From NCBI RefSeq assembly GCF_020085105.1, contig NC_058062.1, positions 1,822,001 through 1,886,000 on the forward strand: a stretch of 64,000 nucleotides of DNA. The letters run 5' to 3'. This document shows, piece after piece, positions 1-10,983 of this stretch (positions are counted from its first letter, which is position 1; each line of letters starts with the position of its first letter). The notes beneath the pieces are model-generated. The model worked only from the letters and a program-made list of their open reading frames with translations. It made no database searches and was not told the DNA's origin. A program made the position numbers and the translations under genes. Source of the DNA: Siniperca chuatsi (Eukaryota; Chordata; Actinopteri; Centrarchiformes; Sinipercidae).

Positions 1-967
1 GAAAATAATCTGCAGATTAACGGATGATAATAATAATAATAATAATAATAATAATTCTTAGTTGCATCACTGCTCTGTCAATATCTAAGTTGGGACTCAT
101 AAGAACCAAGGCTAGATTATCAACCAGGCAACTACCCCAGGGGCCCCAGACCTCCAGGAGGTCGTCCAGGGGCCCCAGACCTCCAGGAGGTCGTCCAGGG
201 GCCCCAGACCTCCAGGTTCATTGCGTGTCAATTAGTTGCACATAATTTACTTACAAATCTTTTAAGAAATTTCCAATACCAAGGTACAATATCACTACTG
301 TGCCCCCTAACATGTATATATATATATATATATATATATTTATTTTCACCTGTAGGCCCTGTCACCTTCAAGTGCACCGTGTGAGCTCAACAAAACTTTA
401 AATAATGGACGTATTAAAACATGACAGGGCCTCAACATTCAGTCACAACGAAGGAGCTGCGCATTTCAGCTGTGGTTGATTTTGTATTTCAGTGATGCAT
501 GTTCACAAACAAATTCACAATTAATCAAATTACCCCCAACACATACACATGGTGAGCCCGGGGGGGGCGGCTTCTGGGACCCCCGAGGGTCTGGGGGCCT
601 TGGGGCAGTAGCCTGCCTTGCCCAGGTGGTAATCCAGCCCTGCTAAGAGGTTAATCTGGACCTGATTAGAAGATTTACATTATTAATAAACATCCAAACA
701 TTAAGGTGTGTGTGTGTGTGTGTGTGTGGGGGTAAAAGTAAAAATCCACCTCAGGAATGAAAGCATGAGGTAGGCAACATGTCTGGGTGCACCTGTGAGG
801 GAAGACCAAACCAAAAGCCAGCTTCACACTGACCCCTCTGTGACCTCCTCCATATTTTACCCCCTTAACCCCATGCAGAAATGTCACCCCCACCCCCACC
901 CCCTTTTTTTTTATTCCTCCCCTCCTCCCCAAACCACAAAGCAGCTCCAGCATCAATTAAGACTTAC
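1..967 (-). other. Presumed intron 1 of maz
   Basis: This stretch follows the GTAAGT donor at 967-962 on the minus strand. Besides the 29-bp minisatellite it holds an (AT)n run near 316-340, a (TG)n run near 705-728 and C-rich tracts near 885-905. I see no exon in it. The open frames here are short and composed of simple repeats. Confidence 0.5.
137..216. repeat. 29-bp minisatellite, about 2.8 units
   Basis: A GC-rich 29-bp unit occurs at 137-165 and 166-194, with a partial third copy at 195-216. The unit contains the words ccaggggcccc and gacctccagg. The copies look identical by eye, so the array is young. The 29-bp period is not a multiple of three, which argues against a coding repeat. 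It sits in the presumed first intron of maz. A related 18-bp array lies at 10930-10983. Confidence 0.9.
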
Positions 968-1000
968 CTGAAAGAGGAAATTACTCCACGACGTATCCAT
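968..1000 (-). CDS. maz: First coding exon of MYC-associated zinc finger protein (maz), partial gene
   Basis: On the minus strand an ATG at 1000-998 opens an 11-codon exon reading MDTSWSNFLFQ. It ends exactly at a consensus CAG|GTAAGT donor, with phase 0. A very short first exon ending in a W-x-x-F-[LI]-F-Q peptide is, as I recall, a feature of the MAZ/VEZF1 family of C2H2 zinc-finger transcription factors. One MAZ form starts with a similar peptide and VEZF1 starts MEANWTAFLFQ. Position supports maz: MAZ, CDIPT and TAOK2 are neighbours in human 16p11.2, and cdipt and taok2 follow here. The zinc-finger exons would lie beyond the left edge, so they cannot be checked. The exon is too short for ordinary ORF calling. 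A chance match is possible but unlikely given donor, phase and synteny together. Confidence 0.65.
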
Positions 1001-1900
1001 CCTGAACTGCAGGGACTCCAAGCTAACCAGCCCGGGACCGAAGAGGGGAGGGAGGAGGGCACCGGAGCCCGGGAAGAAAGGCTCCAACGGCTGCTATGAA
1101 AACACAACCCGAGGCCTGTACCGCAGCTCTTCTCTACCTGCCCGGGTTAATCAATGGAAATATATAATGGCATCGGACGATGTTTAGCTTAAAAGTTAGT
1201 GATTAGGCTGCTATGAGTTATGAATTAATATGAAAATCTGTTGGCAATATACAGGCACTGACAAGATGATTTTGTAAATGCGACAAAATGGTTGGTATCA
1301 TGCTTCCCTTAATGGTGCGTTTTTTTTTTATATAATTTGCTTATGTCTACTGTAATAAAATCTGGTGAATTGCATGCAAAATAGAGATCTTTTTTTATAT
1401 ATATATATACAGCAGATGAGTAGGATGTAGTCGAAACGTTGCTAATAATAGTCAGCAGCTGTTCATGAGTTCATTTATTTGCGATAGCTCCGAGAAGGCC
1501 GCAGCGTCGGGTCCAAAGCCTCGGCGTTGCGTACAGCTCGTCCCCTAACTAGAGCGCTCCTGGTCGGCCGCGGTCCATGGCTCCGCCTCGGTGTTTCAAT
1601 CGACAGGATGACATCTTTCTCTTTTTTTCAAATTCTCTCCCTCTCGCCCTCCCTCCCTCTCTGTCTTTCTTCCTTTTCTTTTTTTATGTCTCTCTTCTTC
1701 ACCCCCTCTGTCCCTCTCTGCTTTAAAGGGAAAGTATTTTGTGTATGCACCCTCCTCGCGGACCCCGTCTCGTCTCGTGCCGTCCCTCGCGCCCCCGCCG
1801 CCGCCGCCGCTTCACGGTAGGCCGACAAATAATGAAATCTGACATTTATAGAAGCAGCTCGGCCGTTAATACCCCCCCCCGCTTCGCTTTAAAGAAAACG
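1001..1900 (-). promoter_or_regulatory. Probable maz 5'UTR and GC-rich promoter region
   Basis: Upstream of the maz-like ATG, on the minus strand, lies a GC-rich stretch at about 1010-1140. A second one at about 1495-1910 contains a CCG run at 1796-1810 and many CpGs, with a pyrimidine-rich block near 1610-1730. This fits a CpG-island promoter of a housekeeping transcription-factor gene. No TATA box or transcription start can be fixed from sequence alone. Confidence 0.4.
1412..1443 (+). other. Degenerate hammerhead-ribozyme-like motif
   Basis: The string cagatgag is followed 10 nt later by tcgaaacgttgc. This resembles the CUGAUGAG...CGAAAC core of small hammerhead ribozymes carried by Penelope-like elements. 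The U of the core is replaced (CAGATGA) and the intervening stem pairs poorly, so activity is doubtful. It may be a relic of a Penelope-like insertion. Confidence 0.3.
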
Positions 1901-1910
1901 ATCCACCGGC

Positions 1911-2524
1911 AAAACACACGTCCAGACCCCGCTCACCGGGCGCACCAAACTCTTAGCTTAAAATGGTGTCGGGTTTAGCTAAAACAAGGCTTTATCCTCG
2001 AGCATCTTAAAGGTAACGATGCGCGCAAGTGCAACAGCTGGAGCTAACCTCAATTCACATGACGTCCATTTCTTAGAGTGGGCCAGGCAGAGTGACACGC
2101 CAAACTCCATTCAAAAAAATCTAAACTTTCACGTACCCAGCGTAAGTTCGCGTTAATAATCATAATGAGCAGGGCAAATGATCTTTTAGCCATTCAATAA
2201 GACACGCACATACATTCGGCATTCAAAACATTTAAACTTTTAACTTATTTTTTCCACAAAAGCACTGTGCTTAATGAGGGATAGGGCTGGTCATTGTGTG
2301 GCCTATTGAAGTACATTAACGCTATAAACTGATTACTGTTACTGCAACGGAATAGCGCTAGTAGGACTTTGTATAGATTATATTTAAGGTAAATTAAATG
2401 AGAATTTGTATATAACATTGGAAGACTGGAATCTATGGAAAGCAGGACAATAAACATGTATGCATGTTTGTATATATGAAAGTATGTTCTTGTATGTGCA
2501 GTATATGTACGCACATGTGCGTGC

Positions 2525-2562
<38 letters not shown>

Positions 2563-5500
2563 ATATGTATGCTCCTGTGGGTTTGTCTTCTATTTTTTGT
2601 CTATGTATTGTTAGTTTTAATGATTTGCTTATTAGAGAATTTGTCTACGTGCAACATGAAATAGGAATTTTGCCAGTACCTGTTAAAACAAGTCCATTTT
2701 ATGTACAAGTGGGCCAATAAAGGCATCTGTTCGTGTCTGATTTACTGAGTTTTGGGGTCATTTACTGTGTGTGATGATTGCTGCCACAACCAAAAGAAAG
2801 TCTCCTACTGATGCACCAAAGATCATCTTTCATTTGGTAAATAATTTACTATTGAAAGTAAAGACTTCCCAAACTCCTAGTTAAACAAAAATATATAAGT
2901 CAGCGACACATTTTCAGCTTGATGATTTTAAATATTCTATAATCACATCTACTCATAGGGACTTTAAATGTTGAAAAAAAATGGGGCTGAAACTGATTTT
3001 ACAACATGTTATTGTACCAATATAAAAATCATACTCACCATTTAAGTGTGCCATTTCCTTTCTTTTAGCCACAATCAGCTGTTTCTGCCATCTAGCTTTA
3101 AAGTTAAATAAAGTTTTCCTGCCACAGAATAAAAGATACAACAGAGATGTTTGAAAATGTCCTGATAAAATAAATGCTCCGTATTTTCTGCATTGTTTTT
3201 TTAAAGGTATCTGCACGTCTTTACACCTCCAGTGTCCTTCCTCTATCCAGAGAAACGTGGAGTTCCTCGGCTTCGCGTGAGCGTTGATTTTAAAACATGA
3301 ATACTGTACGTGAAGTTTCTCCAAAGATTTACAACGTAATTAGAAACTGAAGACGCTTGACTGGTATTCAAGGCCTTGATTTTGGAAAATGCAGTCTTGA
3401 GACACGAGCTTTCTCCAGGACCTGCAGCGCATAAAGCGGGAGGTGAAAAAACAAAAATCTGGTTTTCATTGTCTTTATTTTGTGGCTGATTTTTACAGTA
3501 AATCCAAGCCTCCAAACAAAATAACCATCAAATATATTAATTAAAACAACTGGTGTCTCTTAAATATAACATTAGACTTGGCTTTGCTGTTGATATACAT
3601 CTGTATGTTATAATAATAATACATTCGGTGAATCAGAAACAAGAGGCGAATGTTTATATTTCAACACTTTTCACACACATTCTGCATTAAAACTTTACAG
3701 TAGTCCAGCAGCGGCACAAACTCACAGTCAGCGACTTTAAAAAAAACAACACAAAACCATGAGGGATTAAACTCGGTGCTCTTCACGTGAGGTAAAACTT
3801 ATGTCCTGCATAACTTTCTATTTGTTTCTAAGTAGACTAAAACTAAAAGGAAACACGTCTCTTCTACCACAAAGAAACATCATCTTAAAAGTCAAATAAG
3901 CTCGAAACTGATCAACATCCCTCTAGTGCGACAATCACAGGTTCATCGACACCAAATATCAGCAGGAATCTGAGGAAATGAGCAGCAGCAAAAACAGTGA
4001 TAGAAATATTTAAGAACCGAGAGCTTCGTCATGAAAACAAACGGCTTTTTGTTTTAAAAGTAAAAGTTTGTCATTTCTTTCTTTTAACGAGAACAACAGG
4101 ATGTCGTCTGCATCAACTTCGTTTTTTTTTGGTCTGTCGAAGATTTCAGGAACACGATTTCATCTTTATAAAAATCAAAAGAACAATAAAAACAACTCGG
4201 TTTGGAATAAAAGGTGAGCGCAAGCAAAGTGTTGATCCGTCAAACTAATGGCTTTAATACTCGTCGATAAAAGCTCTTACGAATGTTTCACAGATCGGTT
4301 AGAAGCTTCGTCGACCCCGCTTATTAACGACTTCAGGGCTGCAACTAACGATTATTTTCTCCATCGATTAATGTGTCGTTAATCATTTGGTCCATAAAAC
4401 GTCAAAAAAATAAATTTAAAAAGTGAAGAAATGTCCGTCACAGTTTCCCAGAGTCGACGAATTCAAACGTCTTATTTTGTCGACCAACGGTCCGAAGCTC
4501 AAAGACGTTAAATTTAACATCACAGAGGACGAAGATCCATCAAAAACCCTCGTGCGAGGAGACGGAACCGGTTCGTTCCCGCTCAGGTTCGCTTTCTGTA
4601 GATCGACTCGTCGTTTCATCTCTCCGAACGCTTGCAGCTGCAGACTCGATGGATTACTGCATCTGCGAGCGACCTACTCACATTTTACAAACTGGCCGTC
4701 CCGACGTTTGGAATTAGCGGTTCATAACTGATCTATAAGAGCATTATTTAAAGATTGATTCCCCATTAACGAAGCCATAAAGGGCGGCGCAGTATGTGGT
4801 ACCGCAGCTATCCAAATATCCATCAGCTTCTGTTGGCGCCATCAGCAGCGTTTACTCTAGTTTCACTCTCTCCATCATTTACCAAACTCTGCCACTGACG
4901 CATTCCTAAATAACTGTGATATTCGAGTTAGTCCGATTGTCCGATGAGTAAAACCAAACCGCTAACTGAACAAAACACCAGCAGCCTCGCGCAGAACGAC
5001 CGATGCGACCAAACTGTGGAATCAGAGCGAGACGTTTGTTCACTTCCTGTGAGCGGATGAAAACAGCGCCGGGCTCTCTGACTGCTGAACACCTTCACAT
5101 TATTACAACTGAAGCAGATGACAATGCTACAAAGAGCTAACCTGCTGTAACGTCCAGCGCCAGTTTGTGCTTCTAAGGATCAGTCTTTCTGAAAACTGCT
5201 ACCAACAATCCGAACCCTTCTGACGGGTTTCCTCCTCCTCCTCCTCTGATGATGATGATCTGGTTAAAATAATGTTTCTTCTGCTGCACGGTGAAAAACA
5301 TTTTTAACCGTTTCTGAAGTTGGGGTTTCCTGATCCAAACAAAGATGGCCGCCCCGGGGTTTCCCCCTCACTGAAGCGGTTAGCGCTTGCACGATCAATA
5401 TGAGCTTTAAAACGTACTTCAGCTCCGCGCAGACTCAGGGAAACCTGCTTCCTGCGGCGAGTTTCTCCTCCGCTTTTAAAATCGATCATTCAAACAAACA

Positions 5501-6132
5501 ATCACCTGCTGAGCCGAGCCAGACGGACGTAGCTCCGCCGCTCGTTTCTCCCGAAGCGTCGCGAGACTAATATTATATTCTATATTCAAACTGTAATAAC
5601 GTCTTCTGATCTTCGCTGTTTGTTTTGTGTGACAGGAGAGAAACAGAAAGATGTTATTCTGTATGAACAACGCTACATTGCACAAACCAAATGTAAATGA
5701 TTCACGAGAGGGACGAAGTGAGGCTAGAAATGTCCACGAACAAATACTCCACACATACATCTAGTAGTGAGTGATATTAATAAAAGGCCTCTATGACAAT
5801 ATATCTACTTTTACATTGTGATATCAGTTTATGTTGTGCCTGCCTTTACTGTACGCCTGTAAAATAAAAACCAACCGTGGAAACCGTTAAAGTCGTGTTC
5901 TGTCTGTGGAAAGTAAATAATCCACCTTTCAGACTCTCACCTGTCTGGATTTGGAGTTCGAATGTTGTGATTTTTGGTCATAAAACGTTCTTTCTGATGT
6001 CGTGTGACGAACTGAAGCGGGTTCGCTGTGTTTCACGTCTAATTTTAGTCACCGTAGTTTACCGTTACCCTTAAAACAATGATAAATAAAACCGTGGTGG
6101 ATTTGTTGCTGAAGCTCTCACCGACTCCTCCC
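1911..6132. other. Intergenic region and cdipt 3' side
   Basis: No gene recognised over about 4.2 kb. It holds an (AT)n/(GT)n run at 2525-2562, a copy of the 'agggctgcaactaacgatta' repeat at 4335-4560, and AT-rich DNA. The cdipt 3'UTR must start below 6133. A TTTATT at 3473-3478 (AATAAA on the minus strand) is one possible poly(A) signal, but its use cannot be judged. A minus-strand 123-codon open frame at 2953-3324 has no recognisable domain. Confidence 0.4.
4335..4560. repeat. Dispersed teleost repeat, 'agggctgcaactaacgatta' family
   Basis: The copy starts with agggctgcaactaacgatta, followed by a motif like tggtccataaaacgtc. This short AT-rich family is abundant in teleost genomes and is probably a non-autonomous DNA element. 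Other recognisable copies or fragments here are near 12655-13130, 18395-18655, 20035-20190, 31470-31550, 35465-35600, 39257-39488 and 58585-58910. They lie in introns and spacers only. Confidence 0.7.
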
Positions 6133-6590
6133 TCACTGCGTCTTCGCGCTTTTCTCCCGCTCGGCGGCGTCCAGGGCGGCCATGTTCTGGGAGGCGGTGA
6201 TGAGGTGCAGGAGGCTGATGCCGGACTTCATCAGGCAGATCGTCCCGCAGAGACCCTGCAGCCAGTAGAGCCAGGCTGCGGCAGAGAGCACAGACACACA
6301 GCGGGTCAAAACACCGAACCACACCTCCCCGCTCCAACCTGTTTTCAGGGTGGAGGAGCCTCGGAACAACCCCCGGCTTAGCAGTGAAACGCTCGGCGAC
6401 GCGTTACAGACCGCGTCCGGCCGGCCGTGGCCGTTAGCCGAGGCCCCGACGTCTTACCGGCAGGCTCCTGGATGTGATGGAGGACGTAGAGCAGACAGAA
6501 GAAGAGCTCGTTCCCAGCGCACATCACGAACAGCACCGGCTGCAGGAGACAAACACTCGTTCACTCATCTTTTCTCTCGGACCGCCATGC

Positions 6591-6621
<31 letters not shown>

Positions 6622-9600
6622 TCCTCACCTTGGACGTGTAGTAGATGCGGAGGACAGGGTTGCCGGAGAGGTCGATGGTCTTGTGACTGGCCGATCCCTT
6701 TATCGTTGAGCTGAGAAAACAGAAAGAGAAGAAGAAGAAGAAGAGAGCAGCGCGGTGAGTGAGCTGGTCGATCGTCTTGGATTAAAAAGGAATCGCCGCA
6801 TCAAAACCAAACATCACAATACGTTAAAAGGTTTTCTGCATTAATATGCATTAATTAATATATTTTGTTGAGTTGTGTACTTAAATTAACAGAAAAACCC
6901 AGAGAAATCTGTCATTTTAATCAAGCTAACGGTGCGTTTCATTTGGTCGCCTGTGAACGGCGTCATCTCCCCCTTGTGCATGCGTCAGCGCTGCCATAAA
7001 CGGACTTTTTATCCAGTTTGGAGCCACATTTTTACGACACGCTTTTTAAGATCTCGTCCGTTTTCAACTATATATTTTAAGCGGATGAAGGATTTTAGTC
7101 ATCGGACGTCTGCATCTGAAGTTATCAGAGAAACAAGCTGAGCAAAGCCCCTCGGGGACGTCCTGTGTCCGCCGGACGCCGCCGGAGAAACGCTGCTTTT
7201 TAACGTGAAACTGCTTTATTCGGTGTTTGTACTGGTTTTAATTACAGGCTCCGTTTGCTTTGGAGAGGAGGAGACCTCTGCGGATCATTCGGGAGATTAT
7301 CAAACTACGTCTTTTGTTATTGTTTTGATGCGAGCGACCCCTAGAGGCGGAAATGACACACTGTGCGTTTAAATAAGAACACCAGAGCTAAAACAACCAA
7401 GCAGATTAGTCACAAAGCCACCTCTGCTGAAAATGACAGAAATTCGAAGGCATCCATCTCAAAGCAAACACACCGTAGCACTTAAATTACAAGCAAACAC
7501 ACTCTTTCTGCATTATTTCAATTTCTCGTTTAGTTTTCACGCTCTTTTCTGTGTCACCTTCCAACTCGGTATCCAGGCTCGGTAAAAATAAAATAAATAT
7601 CATACTGCGATTATTTTGACAGATGTTAACGATTGCGATGTGATTCACGATTCATTTTTGCATCACGATTTGTCGGTTCTGTAGTCCAGCACCACAGTAC
7701 TTCTTTAACCAGGACCCAGAGGTTAGACCACATCACACCTGGTTCAGCCTCTTTACATCGGCTCCCTGTTGGTTTCAGGACTGATTTTAAGATCTTGTTG
7801 ATTACTTTTAAGGCTCTTCATGGCTCCAGACTATATTTTAGACCTTGTAATCCCTTATGAACCTTCACGTAGTCTGAGATCTTCGGGCAGGGGTCTCCTG
7901 TCTGTTCCTGAGTCCAGGATGGAAACTAAGGGGGGCAGAGCTTTGGCCATCAGGGCCCCGAGGCTCTGGAACAACCTGCCCGAAGACATCAGGCTGTCTG
8001 AGTCAGAGTCTTCGTTTAAGTCTCGTCTCAAAACACATTTTTATCTGAAAGCAGATCCTGATTTTACCTGAACTGTTTATTTTATTGCTTTTTGTAATTT
8101 ATATATTTCGTCATTCACTGTGATGTTTTATTTCTCTCTGTGAAGCACTTTGTACTTTGTTTTGATAAGAGCTCTATAAATAAAGTTTTATTATTATTAT
8201 TATAAAGCTGTTTTGTCACATATTTTACCTTTGTCAAAAAATGGCAGCTTCTGCGATTCGGATAATATTAGGATTAATTGTGCAGCGCTAATAAAGAAGC
8301 CGCTCAGGTTGATGCAGGATTCGACTTCCAGCAGCACCTGCACAGGTGACACGCAGGCTCAGGTGCTACTTCAGAATTCCAAGAATCAGCGCTGATATGA
8401 CTGAAGTTTGTTATCGCTGTTTGTGACGTGATGAGGCTCAACACCATCTGCAGGTGAGGAAGAAGAGAGGAGGACACCTGCCCACGCATTCTGGAGACAC
8501 ACCTGTAAAGTTTCATCTGGATTACTCGGATAAATATCATCCGACGATCTCGCTTCTCTTCCACAGAACAGGAAGTCGCGCGTGACGCTCACGTGGAGCG
8601 CATACAGCAAATACACGTGGAGGCTGCTGACGTACCTGTGCAGGTGCAGCCAGTGGCTGGCGATGTCCAGGCACATGCTGAGCTGGAACAGGAAGGTGTA
8701 GGAGGGGTAGATGAGGGACAGGTTCACCAGCAGACACATGGTGGCACAGCGGTCTGTCAGCATGTCCAACATGGCTCCAAACTTGGTGGCTGAAAGAAAA
8801 CACGAGTCGGCACAGAAAGGCAGAGGAATATTTTGTGTAACAAAACGGAGGTTTTAGGGGCGAACGATAAACTGAAGACGCTGGAACGCTTCCACACGTT
8901 TCTTGTACCTTTTATTCAGCCCTGAGCAGTGTCTGCAGGTATTCCTACAGCCTTCACCGCTAAGGTAGGGCAGCTGTATAAAGACATGCAGATACTGTAC
9001 CACCTCCCCCGGTACCACCTCCCCCGGTGCAGATACGTACACTGATTAAGCGCCCGTGCAGCGTGGCCGTCGAAAGCGTCGAGGAGGCCGCTGAGCAGGT
9101 AGAAGACGACGGCGGGCCACGGACAGCAGGGCATCAAGTAGAAAGACAGCAGGGCCAAGACGACGCGGGCGTAACCTGCAGGTACAGATCCCAGATCAGA
9201 GAACAACCTTACAGCTGGACATTTCCAGTATTTCCGGGGTGGGGGTGGGGTGGGGGGGGGGGGGGGGGTGTTATTTTTAGGATTATGTTGCCTTCACTTG
9301 ATTGGGGATGTTAGAGAATCAGACAGGAAATGTGAGCGTAGCGAAAACGGCGGGACGCCTTCATTGCATTTCCTGTCATCTCTCTCTCTACAGTCTGTAA
9401 TAACGGCATAAAAATGCCCCAAAAAGATGATTTGACATTTAAATTAACTTATTTTTAGTCAAACACTGAACTTTCTGTATAAATCCTCTCTTTTGTGGGG
9501 AAAAAGTAGTTTATTTTTAACTGCATGTTCTGTTTTTATTGCACATTTTGATTTTATTACCTTTATTGCACATTGTGTGGTGTGCATGTATAAAATAAAG

Positions 9601-10242
9601 AATTAAAAAAATACATTTATCTGATGACTGGATTTATGGCACTTTACAGGCAGGACTGGAACTGCTTTAACATGTATTTAAATTAAAGATTTAATTGATA
9701 AAGTGTCTTATAATGATGACAAATGACCACATGTAACCAGGTATTTACTTTACAACAGAAAGAAAAGCAATAAACCTGAAAATGTTTAGTATTTACTTGA
9801 CTATTAAATTAACCATTCATTACAATGAGCACGTTGATTAATTTAGTTAGTATTAGTCACCAGGTGAAGTCTTGTATAACAGGTTGCACCAGAGTTTCCG
9901 AGCCTTTTTTTGATTTGTGACCCCCAGAAAATAAATCATTTGTATTTCTTAGATAATTTAATTTGAAGGAATTTAGAGGCCTGAAGAGCTTATATAAATA
10001 TTCTACTATAAACGAAGAAAACATAAATGGGTTAAGAGTCTAAACCAGATTTAAAAATAGATATAATAATGTTTTATGTCTTCACTATATATGGCACTTT
10101 TTTGAACGGACTTTGGTATGACATTTCTCTCAGCAGCATCCACTGTATGCTGGCTAAAGCTAAGCTAGCTACATGTTGGTAGAGACGGTAGAAACTCACC
10201 GATTAAATTGGGAACAAAGAAGAAAATATTTTCCTGCGCCAT
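6133..10242 (-). CDS. cdipt: CDP-diacylglycerol--inositol 3-phosphatidyltransferase (phosphatidylinositol synthase)
   Basis: The enzyme makes phosphatidylinositol from CDP-diacylglycerol and myo-inositol, and is an ER multi-pass membrane protein. Coding exons on the minus strand are 10242-10200, 9175-9041, 8789-8636, 6710-6629, 6539-6458 and 6275-6133. They total 639 nt, giving 212 aa plus stop; human CDIPT has 213 aa. All five introns have GT-AG ends and phases that join cleanly. The start reads MAQENIFFFVPNLIG. The CDP-alcohol phosphatidyltransferase signature D-G-x2-A-R-x8-G-x3-D-x3-D is intact, with D50, G51, A54, R55, G64, D68 and D72. The C-terminus ends with NMAALDAAEREKSAKTQ. Intron 3 (6711-8635) contains an L2-type LINE fragment. 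The gene appears complete and functional; identification is firm. Confidence 0.97.
6591..6616. repeat. (TG)13 dinucleotide repeat next to a cdipt splice donor
   Basis: On the gene strand this is a (CA)13 run starting 13 nt into the 89-nt intron that follows coding exon 4 (6629-6710). Intronic CA repeats near donors can bind hnRNP L and alter splicing. Whether this one does is unknown. Confidence 0.9.
7690..8203 (+). mobile_element. L2-type LINE 3' fragment in cdipt intron 3
   Basis: Plus-strand frames at 7633-8071 encode pieces such as FKILLITFKALHG, RGLLSVPESRMETKGGRALA and PRLWNNLPEDIR. These are the conserved C-terminal end of L2/Maui-type reverse-transcriptase ORFs of fish. The copy ends with a gagctctataaataaag tail and an (ATT)n run at 8190-8203, the usual L2 3' terminus. 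The frames are broken and 5' truncated, so it is a dead copy inserted opposite to cdipt. Confidence 0.85.
9235..9270. repeat. G-rich tract in cdipt intron 1
   Basis: A near-pure G run with interspersed T lies at about 9238-9268, just upstream of the second coding exon. It could form a G-quadruplex on the plus strand. Confidence 0.8.
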
Positions 10243-10358
10243 CTCTGGGGTTTTCGGCCGACGTCGTCTTTATGTTTCTGTTTTTTTTCCTGCGTTAATC
10301 GAGTCGTATTTGAAAGATAAACTCGCAAAAAGCGACAGTTGAATCTGGTCGAGCGATG

Positions 10359-10415
10359 ACTTCCGCTCAGCAGCCCGTTTTCAGACAGCAAAAAAATAAG
10401 AGCACGACTTCCGGT
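10359..10415 (-). promoter_or_regulatory. Two ETS-type motifs in the probable cdipt promoter
   Basis: On the minus strand, AGCGGAAGT (10367-10359) and ACCGGAAGT (10415-10407) match the ETS/GABP consensus. They lie 117-173 bp upstream of the cdipt start codon. TATA-less housekeeping promoters often use such sites. Spacing and orientation are consistent with a promoter, but factor use is inferred. Confidence 0.5.
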
Positions 10416-10929
10416 GAATCTGATTTCAGAATAAAAGCGTCATCTTCCCTAATTGACTAAATCTCAAATACAATCTATGAGATTATCTATTAATTAACTT
10501 TATAACAACGTTGTGATGATTATTTTTTTAATGTAAACCCTGCACAATGTTACTTTCAGAGCTGAGTAAATTAATCCATGTAATAACTGATAATCAATAA
10601 TCATTGGAGTCATTTTAGTATATATAAATACGTAAGTATAAATAATAGATGTTCTCTGGTTCCAGCTTCGAAAATACAAGGATTTGTTGCATTTCTTAGT
10701 TTGTTTGTTCAATAAAGGAAAAAAAACTGACTGAAACCTTATTGTTTGAGTGAACAAAATAAATGTACATCCTGTTGCCTATAAGAACTTTTATAAGAAC
10801 TTTTTGGACTTTTGGAAAAACAAGGAAGTCAGTTCATCTTTCAACACTTCATGTCACGACGTCGCTTCAGATATATTTTTAACATCAATCACAGTATTTG
10901 TGGAATGATAGTTTCAAATCTGTAAGACT

Positions 10930-10983
10930 GGACCTCCAGGGGCCCCGGGACCTCCAGGGGCCCCGGGACCTCCAGGGGCCCCG
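10930..10983. repeat. 18-bp minisatellite, three perfect units, collagen-like frame
   Basis: Three identical 18-bp units, ggacctccaggggccccg, fill exactly 54 bp. In the plus frame each unit reads Gly-Pro-Pro-Gly-Ala-Pro, the Gly-X-Y pattern of collagen, and 54 bp is the canonical fibrillar collagen exon size. No splice acceptor precedes it and no GT donor follows, and there is no open context, so I call it a minisatellite. It shares words with the 29-bp array at 137-216. Confidence 0.85.

Noticed and set aside
2953-3324. 123-codon minus-strand open frame
   Set aside because: No domain, no splice partners, ordinary composition for non-coding DNA; most likely chance.
10930-10983. A true collagen exon
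   Set aside because: No acceptor AG precedes it and no GT donor follows at the frame boundaries, and no other Gly-X-Y exon lies nearby.
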